A stretch of DNA of 64,000 nt, from the NCBI GenBank assembly GCA_012295275.1, contig CM022670.1, positions 39,656,751-39,720,750 on the forward strand, given 5' to 3'. Below, piece after piece: positions 13,284-28,550 of the stretch (position 1 is the first letter of the stretch; every line of letters begins with the position of its first letter). The notes beneath the pieces are model-generated. The model saw nothing but the letters and a program-made list of their open reading frames with translations, made no database searches and was not told the DNA's origin. A program made the translations under genes and the position numbers. Source of the stretch: Chrysomallon squamiferum (taxonomy: Eukaryota; Mollusca; Gastropoda; Neomphalida; Peltospiridae).

Positions 13284-13929
13284 ATTTGTTTTAGATCTGG
13301 AGTTGTAGAGGATCAGACGTAACACACGTTACACACTGTAACAGATTTCCACACATATACTGGATTTACAACATAACCGAATATATTCTGTTTTGTGATA
13401 GGAACAACGTAACAGACACGTATAGGTTTACGATAAGACACACCATTGCATACAGGAGTTTATCCCTCTTTATAAACTGGAGTTATAATTATAACCCGTC
13501 TTAATACTGGAGTTTACAACCCACTTTACAATCTTGGGTTACAACTAACTAATAATTATATACCGGCGTTAAAAAAATCACCTTAGTTATTCGGTTTACA
13601 ATACAGTCTATCACTTGTTCTATATTGGAATCTGAACAAATCCGAAATACTGGAGTCTACCCACCTTACGTCCGTACTACCGTTACAAAATAAGCACGTA
13701 AACGCCTACTGGACTTACAACATATATAACTTGTAAACACTGACTTAACGACATAACCTTAAACACGCCTGCTCGTTGGCTTTCATTACTTCGGAGTTCG
13801 CCGTGAATGAATCTATTCGGAGAAAACCGCCGTGGTTCGTCGAACTGGTATTTATGAATGGGGAAAAGCTTTTCCTTTCACAGCTCAACTGAATTCACCT
13901 GCTTCTAATTTTTGGACTTAGATATACAG
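13279..13929 (+). other. Putative non-coding leader exon of the EP4-like receptor
   Basis: From the candidate initiator the sequence runs without a credible protein frame to a good donor, CAG then GTAAGA, at 13,929/13,930. The next strong acceptor upstream of the receptor start is TATATTTCAG ending at 17,966, so a 4.0-kb intron joining the two would give a spliced 5' leader. Much of the interval is a degenerate repeat of ACTGGAGTTTACAAC-like elements. This is inference from spacing and splice consensus only. Confidence 0.3.
13350..13730. repeat. Degenerate short repeat family (ACTGGAGTTTACAAC-like)
   Basis: About ten diverged copies of a motif close to TACTGGAGTTTACAACC occur on the + strand, for example near 13,357, 13,477, 13,504, 13,648 and 13,708. 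They are spaced irregularly at about 25-60 bases. Each is followed by a pyrimidine- or TTACAA-rich linker. The array lies inside the putative leader exon. It is too diverged to be a recent slippage product. Confidence 0.5.
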
Positions 13930-14412
13930 GTAAGATATAAAATATATAATTTTTTTTTTTTTTTTTTTTTTTACTAAAATGTTAGATTAAATAGTAAATG
14001 TTTATTACAGAATGTGTAGATGCCTCATTTTTTACGACAAAAATTACATCATGATACTGACGGCGGAAACAAAGAGTTTCTGAAAATGCAATTTGGTTAG
14101 CGTTTTTGCCATAGTCCAGGCTTGTTGATAAAAGCAAATGTATTGTGACACGTCAGTCAATATATTAATTTAATATGCCAATAGATAAACTTAAAGGAAA
14201 TTGCTTTAGCGATGTTACTGCAGTACACAATGGATATGGTTATTTCTGGACAACATGTGTTAATTTACTCGTTATAAGGGAAAGTCATCAACATGTTTTT
14301 ACGTTTAATTAATATTCAACGAACTAGGATTAATATGAACTGTTTTCTGAATATTGAAAAAAGGAAGAAAAAAAGTAAATATTATTTAATAAAATAAAAG
14401 GTATTACGAAGG

Positions 14413-14525
<113 letters not shown>

Positions 14526-14932
14526 CGATAAGATGGTAAGTGAAAACGAAAGATAGAGAAACAGAGAGAGAATGTGAATTGATGAAAGTAAAAACGTCAG
14601 AATGGAAAGACAACGGGATGAACAACGACAGAAAGAAAGAAAGGCAAGATGTGGAAGAAAAATACAGAAAAAGAGAGAAAGAGCGACACAGAAAAGAAAA
14701 GAAAGATAGACGGAAAAACGGAAAGAGCGAGATAGAAAAAATGGAGAGAATATGTTATCTTTAACCCTACATACAAACTAACATATGTTTGAAAGAAAGC
14801 AAATAAAACTTGATCAGTTAAGACTGTTTATGTCTACTCATGTTATTTCAGAACAACGAGCCTTAGTGTTGTTTTCTTTTATGTATAAGATGTTTAAAAT
14901 AGATGTTAATAATGACATGTTTTCATGCTAGC

Positions 14933-14989
14933 AAATCTACGTTACGTAAAGAAATCTACGTTACGTAAAGAAATCTACGTTACATAAGA
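14933..14989. promoter_or_regulatory. Three phased PAR-bZIP/E4BP4-like sites in a 19-bp tandem repeat
   Basis: GTTACGTAAA at 14,941 and 14,960 and the variant GTTACATAAG at 14,979 recur at exactly 19-bp intervals, each preceded by AAATCTAC. The core TTACGTAA is the perfect palindrome recognised by PAR-type bZIP and E4BP4/NFIL3 proteins (consensus RTTAYGTAAY; family knowledge). The cluster sits between the putative leader exon and the receptor coding exon. It could be an intronic enhancer element or a chance duplication of one site. Confidence 0.45.
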
Positions 14990-15251
14990 AAATTACCTAA
15001 GAGATAAATAGAGCTGAACTGATGTTTAATGTGAAAAAAGAATCGTTCTGCTCAGAACAGTTCGTCTTCTGTTTGATTCATCTGTGTAATTAGATTTCAG
15101 TCGTGTTTCTGTGTTATTTTTTTTTTTTTTTTTTGGTTGTTGTTTGTTTGCATGCTCGCTGCTAATGCTAATGCTTTAATTAACAAATTTCAAAGAGAAA
15201 CAAGGATATGGCTGAGAGAAAGACGGACAGATATATAGACAGACAGTGATA

Positions 15252-15482
<231 letters not shown>

Positions 15483-16191
15483 AATTTGCTTTTCATTATG
15501 CACAATTGAATTTTTTATCTTTATTATATTTACAACATTTATAAGTTCGATTCCCCTCTGACGAATGACGGATGAACTGCTGGAAACATTACGTGCGATC
15601 TTTTCGGAACGCTGTGATATGCCTAAGTTGAATGTTTATGATTCACGAGATATCAATGTATTCATCTGATACCGAGGAAGCTCTTGATACCGGCTGCCAA
15701 ACAGTTTTGTGTTCACCACTCTCGGAATATGAATAAGAGCAGAAAAATGTAGATTTATATCGAAAAGTTATTTATCGTCAAAGAAGTTTTCTATCAAGCA
15801 CATGCAAAATGTATGTATCGGGAAAAATATTGTTTTCTCTAAGGCTTGTAATCGTTCAAATAGAAACTGAACAAACAAAAAAAATAATAATGATTCATGA
15901 ATTAAATTGTTAATTTTAGAATAGTTACCGAGGTATTTTGATAAAGGTTTTATAAAAAGGATGTAATTTGTTGTGTAATCATTTTAAAAATGCACTGAGA
16001 CAGATTATTATTAATAAATTGATAAATTGATTTGATGAAAATAAATCATCTGCAGCAGTCATTTAGTTTTTAGCTGTGGATGTGTTGTATTATTTCGAAT
16101 TATGAACAAAACAGTAATTTATGACTCATTATGTGTAGATCATTCAAACATTAATTGTTCATTAACAAACGTTCGTGTTTTTTTTTAGAAA

Positions 16192-16194
<3 letters not shown>

Positions 16195-16253
<59 letters not shown>

Positions 16254-16254
16254 T
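16195..16254. repeat. (ATT)n microsatellite
   Basis: A pure ATT run of about 60 bases in the putative first intron of the receptor gene. Confidence 0.95.
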
Positions 16255-17015
16255 TGTGCTGTATGAATTAGATAAATAATTAGTATTTTACAATTGTTTA
16301 AGTATTTTAATTTTGATATACAAATGAATGATTACATATCAAACTATTTTTGAAATGAATGACTACTTGTTTATCGACAACTTGGTATAATATTATTTCA
16401 ACAGTAAAGTTGTTCAAGTAGTGTGCATGATTCTGATCTACTGTTACAACATAAACCTTTAAAAAAAAAAATAATAATAACAATAAAACAAAAAACCCTA
16501 TAAAAAAATCAGTCGTGGAACTCTTGTCGGAACAGGAAATAGGACAAAATACGTGCTGGGAAATATCGATAACAAACCTGACAATTATATTTATTAGTTG
16601 TCCTGTCCGAATAGAATCTACAAATTGAGAAAAAAAAAAAAAAAAAAAAAAAGAGAGAGAAAAAAAGTGGCTTTGCAAATTGAAATGAAGGTTTGGACAT
16701 TTAGACGCTGTTAATACATTTAGTGTCTTTTAATACTGACAGAAACACGTGATACTGTTTTACAAAATTAACTCTGTTAATGGCGTCCATGCAAAATGGC
16801 AGCTTCCTATTATCAGCTTTGTGTAAAGCACATGACAACACGTCCTCTGGAAAAACACGAGTAATGAATGAGAGGTGGAAACGAGCGCTATTAGTTAATA
16901 ACACGGGGGAATCAACTTAATGTCCCTTATACATCACCTGGCGACAGCTTCACTTCCACTAGAAATGGTAACGCCGTTTTTATTTCGTTTGTTTCGGAGA
17001 TAAATCAGACACATA

Positions 17016-17226
17016 TACATGTTGGTATAAAATGTAGGTGGACAGTAAATGATAACATTTGTATTGTGATTTCATATACAATTATACTTATTCCAGATAA
17101 AATTTAAATAATTGTAGTTACAAAATTTTAAGTAGTATAGCACAAATACCATAGTTATAATGAACACCATTGTAATAATATAACCCTAACCCACATACCG
17201 TGCACCTACTTTTGGACCACCCTGTA
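17016..17226. mobile_element. Mariner/Tc1-type MITE, about 211 bp
   Basis: The right end, on the minus strand, reads TACAGGGTGGTCCAAAAGTA followed by GGTGCAC, a terminal inverted repeat pattern typical of Tc1/mariner non-autonomous elements. The left end (17,016-17,042) is a diverged copy: TACATGTTGGTATAAAATGT, then AGGTGGAC, matching after one inserted base and a few changes. TA or TATA sequence flanks both ends, as expected for TA target duplication. The interior is AT-rich and carries no transposase, so movement would have depended on an enzyme encoded elsewhere. It sits in the putative first intron of the receptor gene. Confidence 0.6.
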
Positions 17227-18036
17227 TATATATCCCATGATGTTTTAATCGTTTGTGTATCGTTCTTTCTTTCAACAATCAAACAGATAACAATTATTCT
17301 AAAGAAAAAGCTAAATATATTAAAGCTTTTCTTAAACAACAACAAAAAAAAAAAAAAATCCAGATATTTATTTTTTCCAGATGTGATATGGTTAAGTCTG
17401 CACGCTATAACATACTTGAATAAATTTAGTTTCCTTAATCGTGTTGTCAGAGTTATGGTTCGTTTCGTATTGTTGATTTTGGCTCAAGTGTTTATGTAGC
17501 AAAAACAACAAAGTTTGTTTGTGTACGTTCAGACTGCTTCATATTCTTTAGGTTAGTGTTGTTGTTTTTGTTTTTCCTTGAACGATGATATTGTCATAAA
17601 CATGCAATAATTGAGTGCATTGCTTAGAAATACCATGAGCGTTTATTTTATTATACTATACTTACAGGAACAAAGAGAGAGAAAAAGATGTTTTCACAGC
17701 AGTTGTTGTTGTTGTTGTTGTTGTGAGATTTTTTACGATGATGAGTTTTAAAATATGAACATTTATGTGTGTGTGTGTTTTTATATAAGAACAGCATCAT
17801 TATCGACAAAAACAAAACCTACACCAACACCACCATCACCACCATCAACACTTTTTCATACTTTATCACAACAACAACAACAAATAACAACAATTATTAT
17901 AATATCATAGTAATAATAATAAAGATGATGGTGATGATATTGACGATGTATACTTTTATATTTCAGATTCGTTTTTAACCCCTGTTGCCGAAAAAAGAAA
18001 CTCTGCAAAAGAAAGTTTCTGAACGTCAAGGTAGTC

Positions 18037-21162
<3,126 letters not shown>

Positions 21163-21191
21163 TTACACAGTTCATTTATGTTTAAAATAAG

Positions 21192-21197
21192 AATAAA
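21192..21197 (+). promoter_or_regulatory. Candidate polyadenylation signal of the receptor gene
   Basis: AATAAA begins 30 bases after the receptor stop codon. Further AATAAA copies occur in the AAT-rich tract to 21,345 and near 22,040, so the true 3' end cannot be fixed from sequence alone. Confidence 0.35.
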
Positions 21198-21314
21198 GTA
21201 CAACAACAACAAAAATAATAATAATAGTAATAGTAATATAAATAATAGTAATATAAATAACAGTAATATAAATAATAATAATATTAGTAATAATAATATA
21301 AATAATAGTAATAG

Positions 21315-21345
<31 letters not shown>

Positions 21346-21352
21346 AATAAAA
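21198..21352. repeat. AAT/AGT triplet array after the receptor stop
   Basis: About 150 bases of AAT triplets with AGT and ATA interruptions begin 36 bases after the receptor stop. If the distal polyadenylation signal is used, this would be part of the 3' untranslated region. Confidence 0.85.
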
Positions 21353-22201
21353 TTATATTGTTAATTTGTTACTGTAATGGGATACTCTCTTTATTTGTAT
21401 TGTCTTACCTCAAATTACTGGCACTCGTATATGCCGTTATTCTGATATTTTGTTTTTCAGAATGACCACAAGACGTACAAAATCCTATACCTGAAGAGAA
21501 AGTATTTCATCAGTCTTTTATATGAAAGAAGAAGAAGAAGAAAAGGAATGAAAGCCATAAAGAATGTACGCACAAAATACCTCATTTGACCCGCGTACGT
21601 TTTTGTGCGTTTGTCTTTGACTCGTTATTCCTCGTTTAATTTACGTCCAGGCGTACTTCTGGCTTCCGTGCTGATAAGTGAATCAGACACAGTTATCAGA
21701 AATTTTGGATGCGTGCATTTAACTACCAGTTATTTCAAATGCTTTAAGTAAAGATGACATTTGATTCGTATTTAACATATCTGACAATGCACTGTTATTA
21801 CTGTTGCTATTATTATTATTTTATTTATTTATATTTGGCAGTTTGTGGACTGGTGTATATATTCTGTTATGGAACTCTTCCCTCTAATGAATCTCTCTAT
21901 TCCAAGTTCCATTTGAGCGTACATTTTTTATGGCCGACACCTATTTTATCATCGAAGAAATCTGTGATATGAGGTTAATGTAAAAACGACAATGTGCAAT
22001 ATATATATGTGTGTGTATATGTATCCTATTTCATATGTAATAAATATATAATGTAAGTTATAACTAGCTGTTATTTCCTGAAAATACTGTTTCAGTTAAC
22101 TCTTTGCGAAGTAGGTGAAACTGACCAAGGGACTAAGTTTTTTCATTTAGCTGAAATGTTAGAAAGAAGTGATCCCAGTAGACTAATATATTTATGTTTT
22201 G

Positions 22202-22288
<87 letters not shown>

Positions 22289-22414
22289 CCCCCATTAATT
22301 CTACAAATATGCAGATGTTTCCAGAGTCCGATATTGTGATTTCAAAAGCATAAATAAAAATGTAATAGTCTTGATTTTATATATATGTATGTGTGTATGT
22401 GTGTGTGTGTGTGT

Positions 22415-22492
<78 letters not shown>

Positions 22493-22670
22493 AACTTGAA
22501 TTTTATGGTAATTAAGATTCCTTGTTTCATCAATTAATTTTTTTTTCGGTCCTGTAACATTAAATCAGACTGTCATATGATGTTAATAAAGTTTAATGAA
22601 AGAGATGTTTTGCATTCAGAACGGAAACATTTTCATTTTCATATCCAGAATGCTTTAGGTGGGGGGGAGA
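21353..22670. other. Intergenic or distal 3' UTR sequence with two long GT arrays
   Basis: No coding signal. Pure or nearly pure GT runs lie at 22,203-22,286 and 22,386-22,490, separated by 100 bases of unique sequence. Both have GT on the + strand. Confidence 0.6.
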
Positions 22671-22808
22671 TACATCAATCTGGCTTGCAGAACAACGTCG
22701 GCAGCCTACCTACGTAAATTTAACATCATCAACTACGACCATCGTGGGACAACCACTCTCTCTAAATACATGCATCACTGTAATCAGCTGTGTAAATCAG
22801 AGCTGTAA
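22671..22808 (+). pseudogene. GIY-YIG-like endonuclease fragment of a retroelement (decayed)
   Basis: A 45-codon open stretch ending in TAA reads YINLACRTTS at the start and contains NYDHRGTTTLSKYMHH. The pattern of YI-x-LA, then about 20 residues, then DHRG-x-TTLSKY resembles the GIY-YIG endonuclease end of Penelope-like and related retroelements, which usually read YIGL near the start and T-x-LSKHIW near the end (family knowledge). The glycine of the usual YIG is Asn here. No reverse transcriptase domain is visible upstream, so this is a short dead fragment. The assignment rests on a brief stretch and is tentative. Confidence 0.4.
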
Positions 22809-23498
22809 TACATCTGAAAAACGTTAGTTTGTTAATAAGCACCTGTCGCCTACACGACTACAGTTATGGTGATAAAGTGCTCGGGCAAATCATCACAGTT
22901 AACTATTTCAAGCCGAACACCGTATTATAATTGTGTGTGTTTTTTTCCATAGCTAATTCATATGTATGTCAGTCTAAACAGTCAGCAGTTATTACCGGAG
23001 GAACTAATAATAGTAATAAGCATTTTGATATATTTGTGCCTTTGATATTCCAGTCACAGAGATGAATTAGTCCCCAAGGACCTTTTAGTGTATAAGCTGC
23101 CTGCATTCGTTTTGCTGGCGATTTATTAGTTGTTACTGAGATACGTTAATAATTGAGTGTATTTATTGTTCTACTGCTGCCTTTGCTGAGATTGTCAGAA
23201 GTTGTTTTGTTTGTATTTTTCTTTTCTTAAAAAATCTGCTTTGTTATAAATTATGTAATGATTTTTTATTATTATTATTACTATTTTTTAACATCGGTGA
23301 TATATATTTATTCTTATACATAATTAAAGTTTATTTTTAATTTAGACCGTTCTTATTCTTAATAGAATACTGATAAAATGCCAAATGTTTTATGTATAAG
23401 AATGTTAATAAACAAAATGATGCTTGTTTTATATTGTTTTTGTTTGTTTATATTTGTGTTGTTGGTTTTTTTTCAATTTGTTTTTGCGTTGTTTTATT

Positions 23499-23556
<58 letters not shown>

Positions 23557-24844
23557 CCTTTCAAAAGAGAAGTATTAAATTAATTTTGCTGTTTTGTGTG
23601 GAATTATAATGCTGACGAAGACACAAGTTTGTTATAAAGTTTAAAGTTTTGGTCGGCAAGTGTATGAGTGGAGAACTTTGTGTTTATCCTGGAATCGAGC
23701 GTTAGATCCACTTGATCTCATTTCGCAATCAAACTATTTCTGGATGATCCAGTTTTGTAACTTAATCTAACTTTTGATATTTAAGTTGTTTGTTGTTGAG
23801 TGTTTTGGGCGTGGGCTTTCTCTCTCTTTTTTTTTTTGATGTTATTTTTCTGTCAAAATTATAAACTGCACTTCATTTCGATTTTTTTTCTCCCTCTCTC
23901 TCTTTCACGTTACTTCTAAAATATATACAAGATGAAAATAACAATTTATGTAATAATAAACTAAAGTAACAAAACGCACTTTTATGTAACAATGATGGCA
24001 TTTAAATAACTAGAGCCCAGATATGAAATGTTTTATTATTATTATTTTTTATTTTTTATTTTTTCGTTTAATTTATTCATTTATTTTTAGAAACACATAT
24101 TCTGTTAGCTGAATGCTCTTGAAACAACATGATTTGTTGTGATATTTCTTCATATCTAAATGCATGTTCACTTAATTGACGTAATGTAAAAACTAATATA
24201 TTGGGTCTGCCAAAAACAAATAAACAAACAAACAAGCGGACTGAATTTCAAATCTGAATTTGATATCGAAACTCACAGTTCCAGAATTTCCCCCACCAAC
24301 CCGTACCATGACATGGAATGTACTGTCAATCAAGTGTCGTCTGGGAATATCGTCTGGTTCTGACGTGTAAGTAGACAAAATGGCTGACATCGATCTCACT
24401 CCAACTATTTAGTTATTAGTCCTTATTATTATTATTATTGTTATTTATGATTAAATATACGTGTGTTTGTGTACAAAAATAAAATGCTCCGTGAATGTCT
24501 GAGTCGATCCTTTCATGTTAGTTTGCTTTGATGATGGATGGGAAACTGTGTTCGTCTGATTTTTAGAGAAAAAATGTTCAGGTACTGAACCCTCCTCTGC
24601 TCTGCAAGCCCTCATTTACAGACAAGTTGACAGGGTACGTTACGAGGTTTTTAATTCATAATAAACCGTTTTAAATTCATTTATATGACATTATTACATT
24701 TTAACTTCAGTATATTACACTTATGAGGACATCAGTATATAAATATTTAAATGTTAAACCGGAGATATTAACGAACCACGACAAAAGTTTTGGGACTGCG
24801 AAAAATTAGTTTTTCTATTTTCGTCTGCTTTTTGTCTCATCGCA
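22809..24844. other. Intergenic DNA
   Basis: No supported gene. The stretch contains an ATT microsatellite (23,500-23,556), several poly-T/A-rich tracts and short open frames without recognisable domains. A sequence like GACAAAAGTTTTGGGACT at about 24,780-24,797 resembles the end of Tc1/mariner elements and may be the left remnant of the transposon fragment that follows. Confidence 0.55.
23500..23556. repeat. (ATT)n microsatellite
   Basis: A pure ATT run of about 57 bases; the long Tyr, Ile and Leu strings it encodes in three frames are artefacts. Confidence 0.95.
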
Positions 24845-25243
24845 TCTAAGATACTACTTTCACGTCTGGATAGAGATTTAATTGTGACTTGTTTCACTCA
24901 GAAAAGTTGGCGCGGTGCAAGAATTATAAAGGAATTTCCTGCAAAGAAGTGGGATACATCATCAGCAAAGAGAATGATTTAAAAACAAAAAGCTGAAAGT
25001 GCAGAATCCAGTGACAGGAAAATGGGAAGAATCCGACCTGAAACGGAATGTACACACGAGAATGTTCAGCATGTTGATGAAGCTATTTGCTGCCTGGTAT
25101 ACGAAGACGGAATGGATAATTTCACTGAGGAAGAACAAAGGATTAAAATCAAAGACAGTTGGGAAAAGATACTGTTGAGTAAGTTCAGCGCTACATTTCA
25201 AAGTGTCTGCCAGCAGTTTGCTGGGAAAACGGAGGACTTTTGA
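24845..25243 (+). pseudogene. Decayed Tc1/mariner-type transposase, helix-turn-helix N-terminus
   Basis: One reading frame, broken by a single stop (TAA at 24,980-24,982), reads LLSRLDRDLIV, then KSWRGARIIKEFPAKKWDTS, then after the stop a basic stretch, TECTHENVQHVDEAI and YEDG, ending at a stop at 25,241-25,243. This follows the order of the DNA-binding half of widespread Tc1/mariner-like transposases: IIKEFP-x-KKW, a basic linker, a T-x-ENV-x-x-V segment and a (S/Y)-x-ED motif (family knowledge). The catalytic DDE/D domain is not present downstream in any frame I could follow, and no matching right inverted repeat was found. It is a truncated, inactive copy. A superficial likeness of the last part to a globin A-helix was considered and set aside. 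Confidence 0.6.
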
Positions 25244-28200
25244 TCATCTGTTCAAGTAAACCAATAGTAAAATGACATTCTTACATTTCGATATTAATTT
25301 TTTATTTCGCCTCATGTTTATATCAAAAAAAAAAAAAAAAAAACCCCTAACCAGAAAGTGTAGATATTGAATTTTTGTCCAATAACGTGTCTTTAATAAT
25401 GTAGATTTTTTAAAACTAAAATTCAGGTTTTTGTTTTTTGTTTTTTGCCAGCCCGATATAATTTAATGAGTATGGCGTAGCGCATTATATATTTGTTGTT
25501 TGGCAGTGTCTAGAAAAAGGCATCATTCGAGAGGGTCGTCAAAAAGAACTGATCATGGAAGCTATCCAGCCTCAAACATTTACTTAGATACAAGTCAAAA
25601 TAGCGAGGTGAAATAAAATGAAATGATCGCAAACGATTCAACTGATATTTATCAAGAAATTCACTAATTAAAAACAAAAAACAATATTTTTCTTCTTTTT
25701 TTTCTTAAATAAATAACTAAGAAAGAAATGAATTAACGGATGTTAATTTCACAATATTTTAACAAAGTCCTATCGATTTCTTAATTTCTTCTGCTTATTA
25801 TAATTTCTATTTAAATACATTTTACTTTTCGTACATTACATCATCCTCGCATTCTTTAAATGTACTTTTTCATGTTTTGTTAGTCTCTTAAATACGTTAG
25901 ATCAGTCTATCATCCGTGAAATAACAAACAAGATAACAAAACAACGTGGAATCATAGCGATTTAATGAATGTAGTTGCTGATTACAGTATTTGATGGCCG
26001 TAACAATTTGTAACCTAGAACATTATGGAAAGAGCTAAAATAACCGACCTCAGCATGTTTATCAGTTTTTACTGTTTTGCTTATGTAGATTACAGCAGTT
26101 AAAAATGTTTTCTTACTTACAATAATAACAATTTTATATTTTATCTGTGAAGACTATACTCCTACTAATAATGAAAATAAAGATTTCAGCGATTATATTT
26201 ACATGTCGATTGTAATTTGATGAAATTGGCATTTCAGAAAATACGTCTGCTTATGAATGCTTTAAGCTGTGGGCGCTTAAGAAAATATGAAGTGGATTTC
26301 TAAATTTAAAATTCACCAAAAACAAAATTTATAAATCTCACAGGTACAATGAAAATATTTTGAACAATCCATTTATTGTTGTGAAATTTAAAAACAAAAA
26401 AAAAAACACACAAAAGATTTTTATAAGATTTTTTAATAATTTTTATTTTGTTTTGTCTTTTTGTCATAAAACACATTATGATTTGTTATTAATCATGAAA
26501 CGCTAAGCCATAAAACCAAAACTGCAAGTAAATGAATGGATTTTACTTTCCTATCAGTGTGTTATCTAATTTAATTAAATCTGGTAATTAAATCTAATTA
26601 ATGTAATGGAAAATTTCAAATTCAATCAATGCACTTACTGTGACAGCGTGGTGGTAAACAGAAGCTTTAACCCCAGATACAAGGTTAAATTTCATTTATG
26701 AATAATAAATGGTCCCTTGAAAACTGTTTCGGTGTATTTTGTAATATTAGTATAGTAAAACCATGTTATAACATGCCTTTAAGTAATACAAATTAAGAGA
26801 TAAAAATGATTATACAAAACCAAACTTTTCATTTTGCTTTTCTCTTTCTTTTAATAATCGTTTTTTTGACCATACAACAAACAACATTACTGATCCAAAT
26901 TCGTTCATTTAACCGAGTTCAACTGTAAATTATTTTAGGACTATCACACACTTTAACTTTGTTTAGCAAAACCAAAAATATAACAGCATAACCAAAAACA
27001 CCATAAAACTTTGTTTTATCATGACATAAAAAACGGTTTTATCAATATAGCGAGTAACTGCTGTTAAATACCTGTTTCAAAAAATACATTTATGTACTGT
27101 CTGAAACAGCAATACAAACTGTTCTCTATCATCTGAATAATGACTACCTGCGTAGCTACAACTGTTTAACTATTCTCTCGTGAGTATTAAAAACAAACAG
27201 GACTTGTTACAGTCCTCTTGTCAAACGAAGTATTGACTAGACGCGATAACACTGGACTGTTAAGTTTATAATCAGATTCCATTAATAAATGCAGTTTATA
27301 CAACAAATTCGCTGTTTATATTGTCTGTTAAATGTCAAGTACATTTATACATCACTGTAGTATTTTAAAAATAAGACAAAAAAAAAATAAAATAAAATAA
27401 AATAAAATTAAAATAAAATAATAATAATAATGATAATAATAAATATATAATTAAATAAATCAGTACAATAGTAAATATTAAACAAATAACTGCTTATAAT
27501 AAATTTGACAATTAGATAAACTTTTATCTATTACAAAAAAAAAAAAAAATTTAACAAATAAATAGAAGCTAAAATAATAATTAAAAAAATATTCGTAATA
27601 TATTATAAATAAATAATAATTATAAAAATTTAAATACCATTCAGTATATTTTTTTATTTCACCTACAAAAATACAACCTGTTCGTTATTCTAATTTGGCT
27701 ATTCCCCAATAACTAAACATTTACTTGTCAACAACAACACTAAAAATCTTTTGTCCATACAATCAAAATTATCACCTGTGTTAACAGTAATTCTCAATCT
27801 ATCACAAACTATGCACAGTTATAATACACATTCTCCTTATTATATACAAACACTGACACAAAGCTAGCTAAAAATTCAACCTGTCCAAATAAAACAAGTG
27901 TATATGATACAAGTCAGTGATTTATATCTTCACTATTTACACAGCATGGCAAATGCCAAAAAAAATAAAAAAAAAAAAAAAAAAAAAAATTAAGGAATTT
28001 ATGATTGCCAAAAATCTACATCTGTTATATACAATAAAATGTAGAGCTACATGCAACTTTGCATTTTTTGACATTTGGAACAATTACAGTACACTGATAC
28101 AACCAAAACAAAGAGTCATACATGCACAGCATTCTGAAGATGGTATTTATTTCCCCACAGTGCAGATGAATATTTTAACAATAATCAGCAAAGTAACACC

Positions 28201-28320
28201 CCACAAGAATGCACAGAACATCTGCAAATGATGTAAAAAAAAACCCAGACAAAATGATATAGAGACAAAGTTCCCACATTAATAAAAATAAACTGTTCAC
28301 TGTTGAGCAAACAGATCTTT

Positions 28321-28355
<35 letters not shown>

Positions 28356-28550
28356 CTGAGGTGTATTACTTATAGGCTGTAATGAACAAATAATGTCTGG
28401 TTTAAAAAGACAAGTTTGAACAATTAAAAAAGCAACAAAACAACAACAGTATTATATAATGAATCAAATAAATATCTAATGCAGTTAATAAAAAAAGGCT
28501 TAAGAGTCTGTTTAGGCAAATGGGTTGATAACACAGTCCAGTCTAAAACA
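25244..28550. other. Intergenic AT-rich DNA; CpG density falls across it
   Basis: No supported gene on either strand. It contains A-rich and AAT/AAAT-rich tracts (27,380-27,440 and around 27,960-27,990) and a TTTA run near 28,320-28,356. CpG dinucleotides are still fairly frequent to about 27.3 kb and become rare after about 27.7 kb. Confidence 0.6.

Noticed and set aside
15541-15575. B-box-like GTTCGATTCCCC suggesting a tRNA
   Set aside because: No A-box or acceptor stem at the right distance; no cloverleaf.
24568-24640. Exon-like block with acceptor, 24 open codons and a GTACGT donor
   Set aside because: No family resemblance, no in-phase partner exons, and the nearest downstream coding-like sequence is transposon debris.
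25022-25243. Globin A-helix-like reading (FTEEEQRIKIKDSWEK)
   Set aside because: The frame upstream, past one stop, matches a Tc1/mariner helix-turn-helix much better, and no B-helix or heme-pocket exon follows in the next kilobases.
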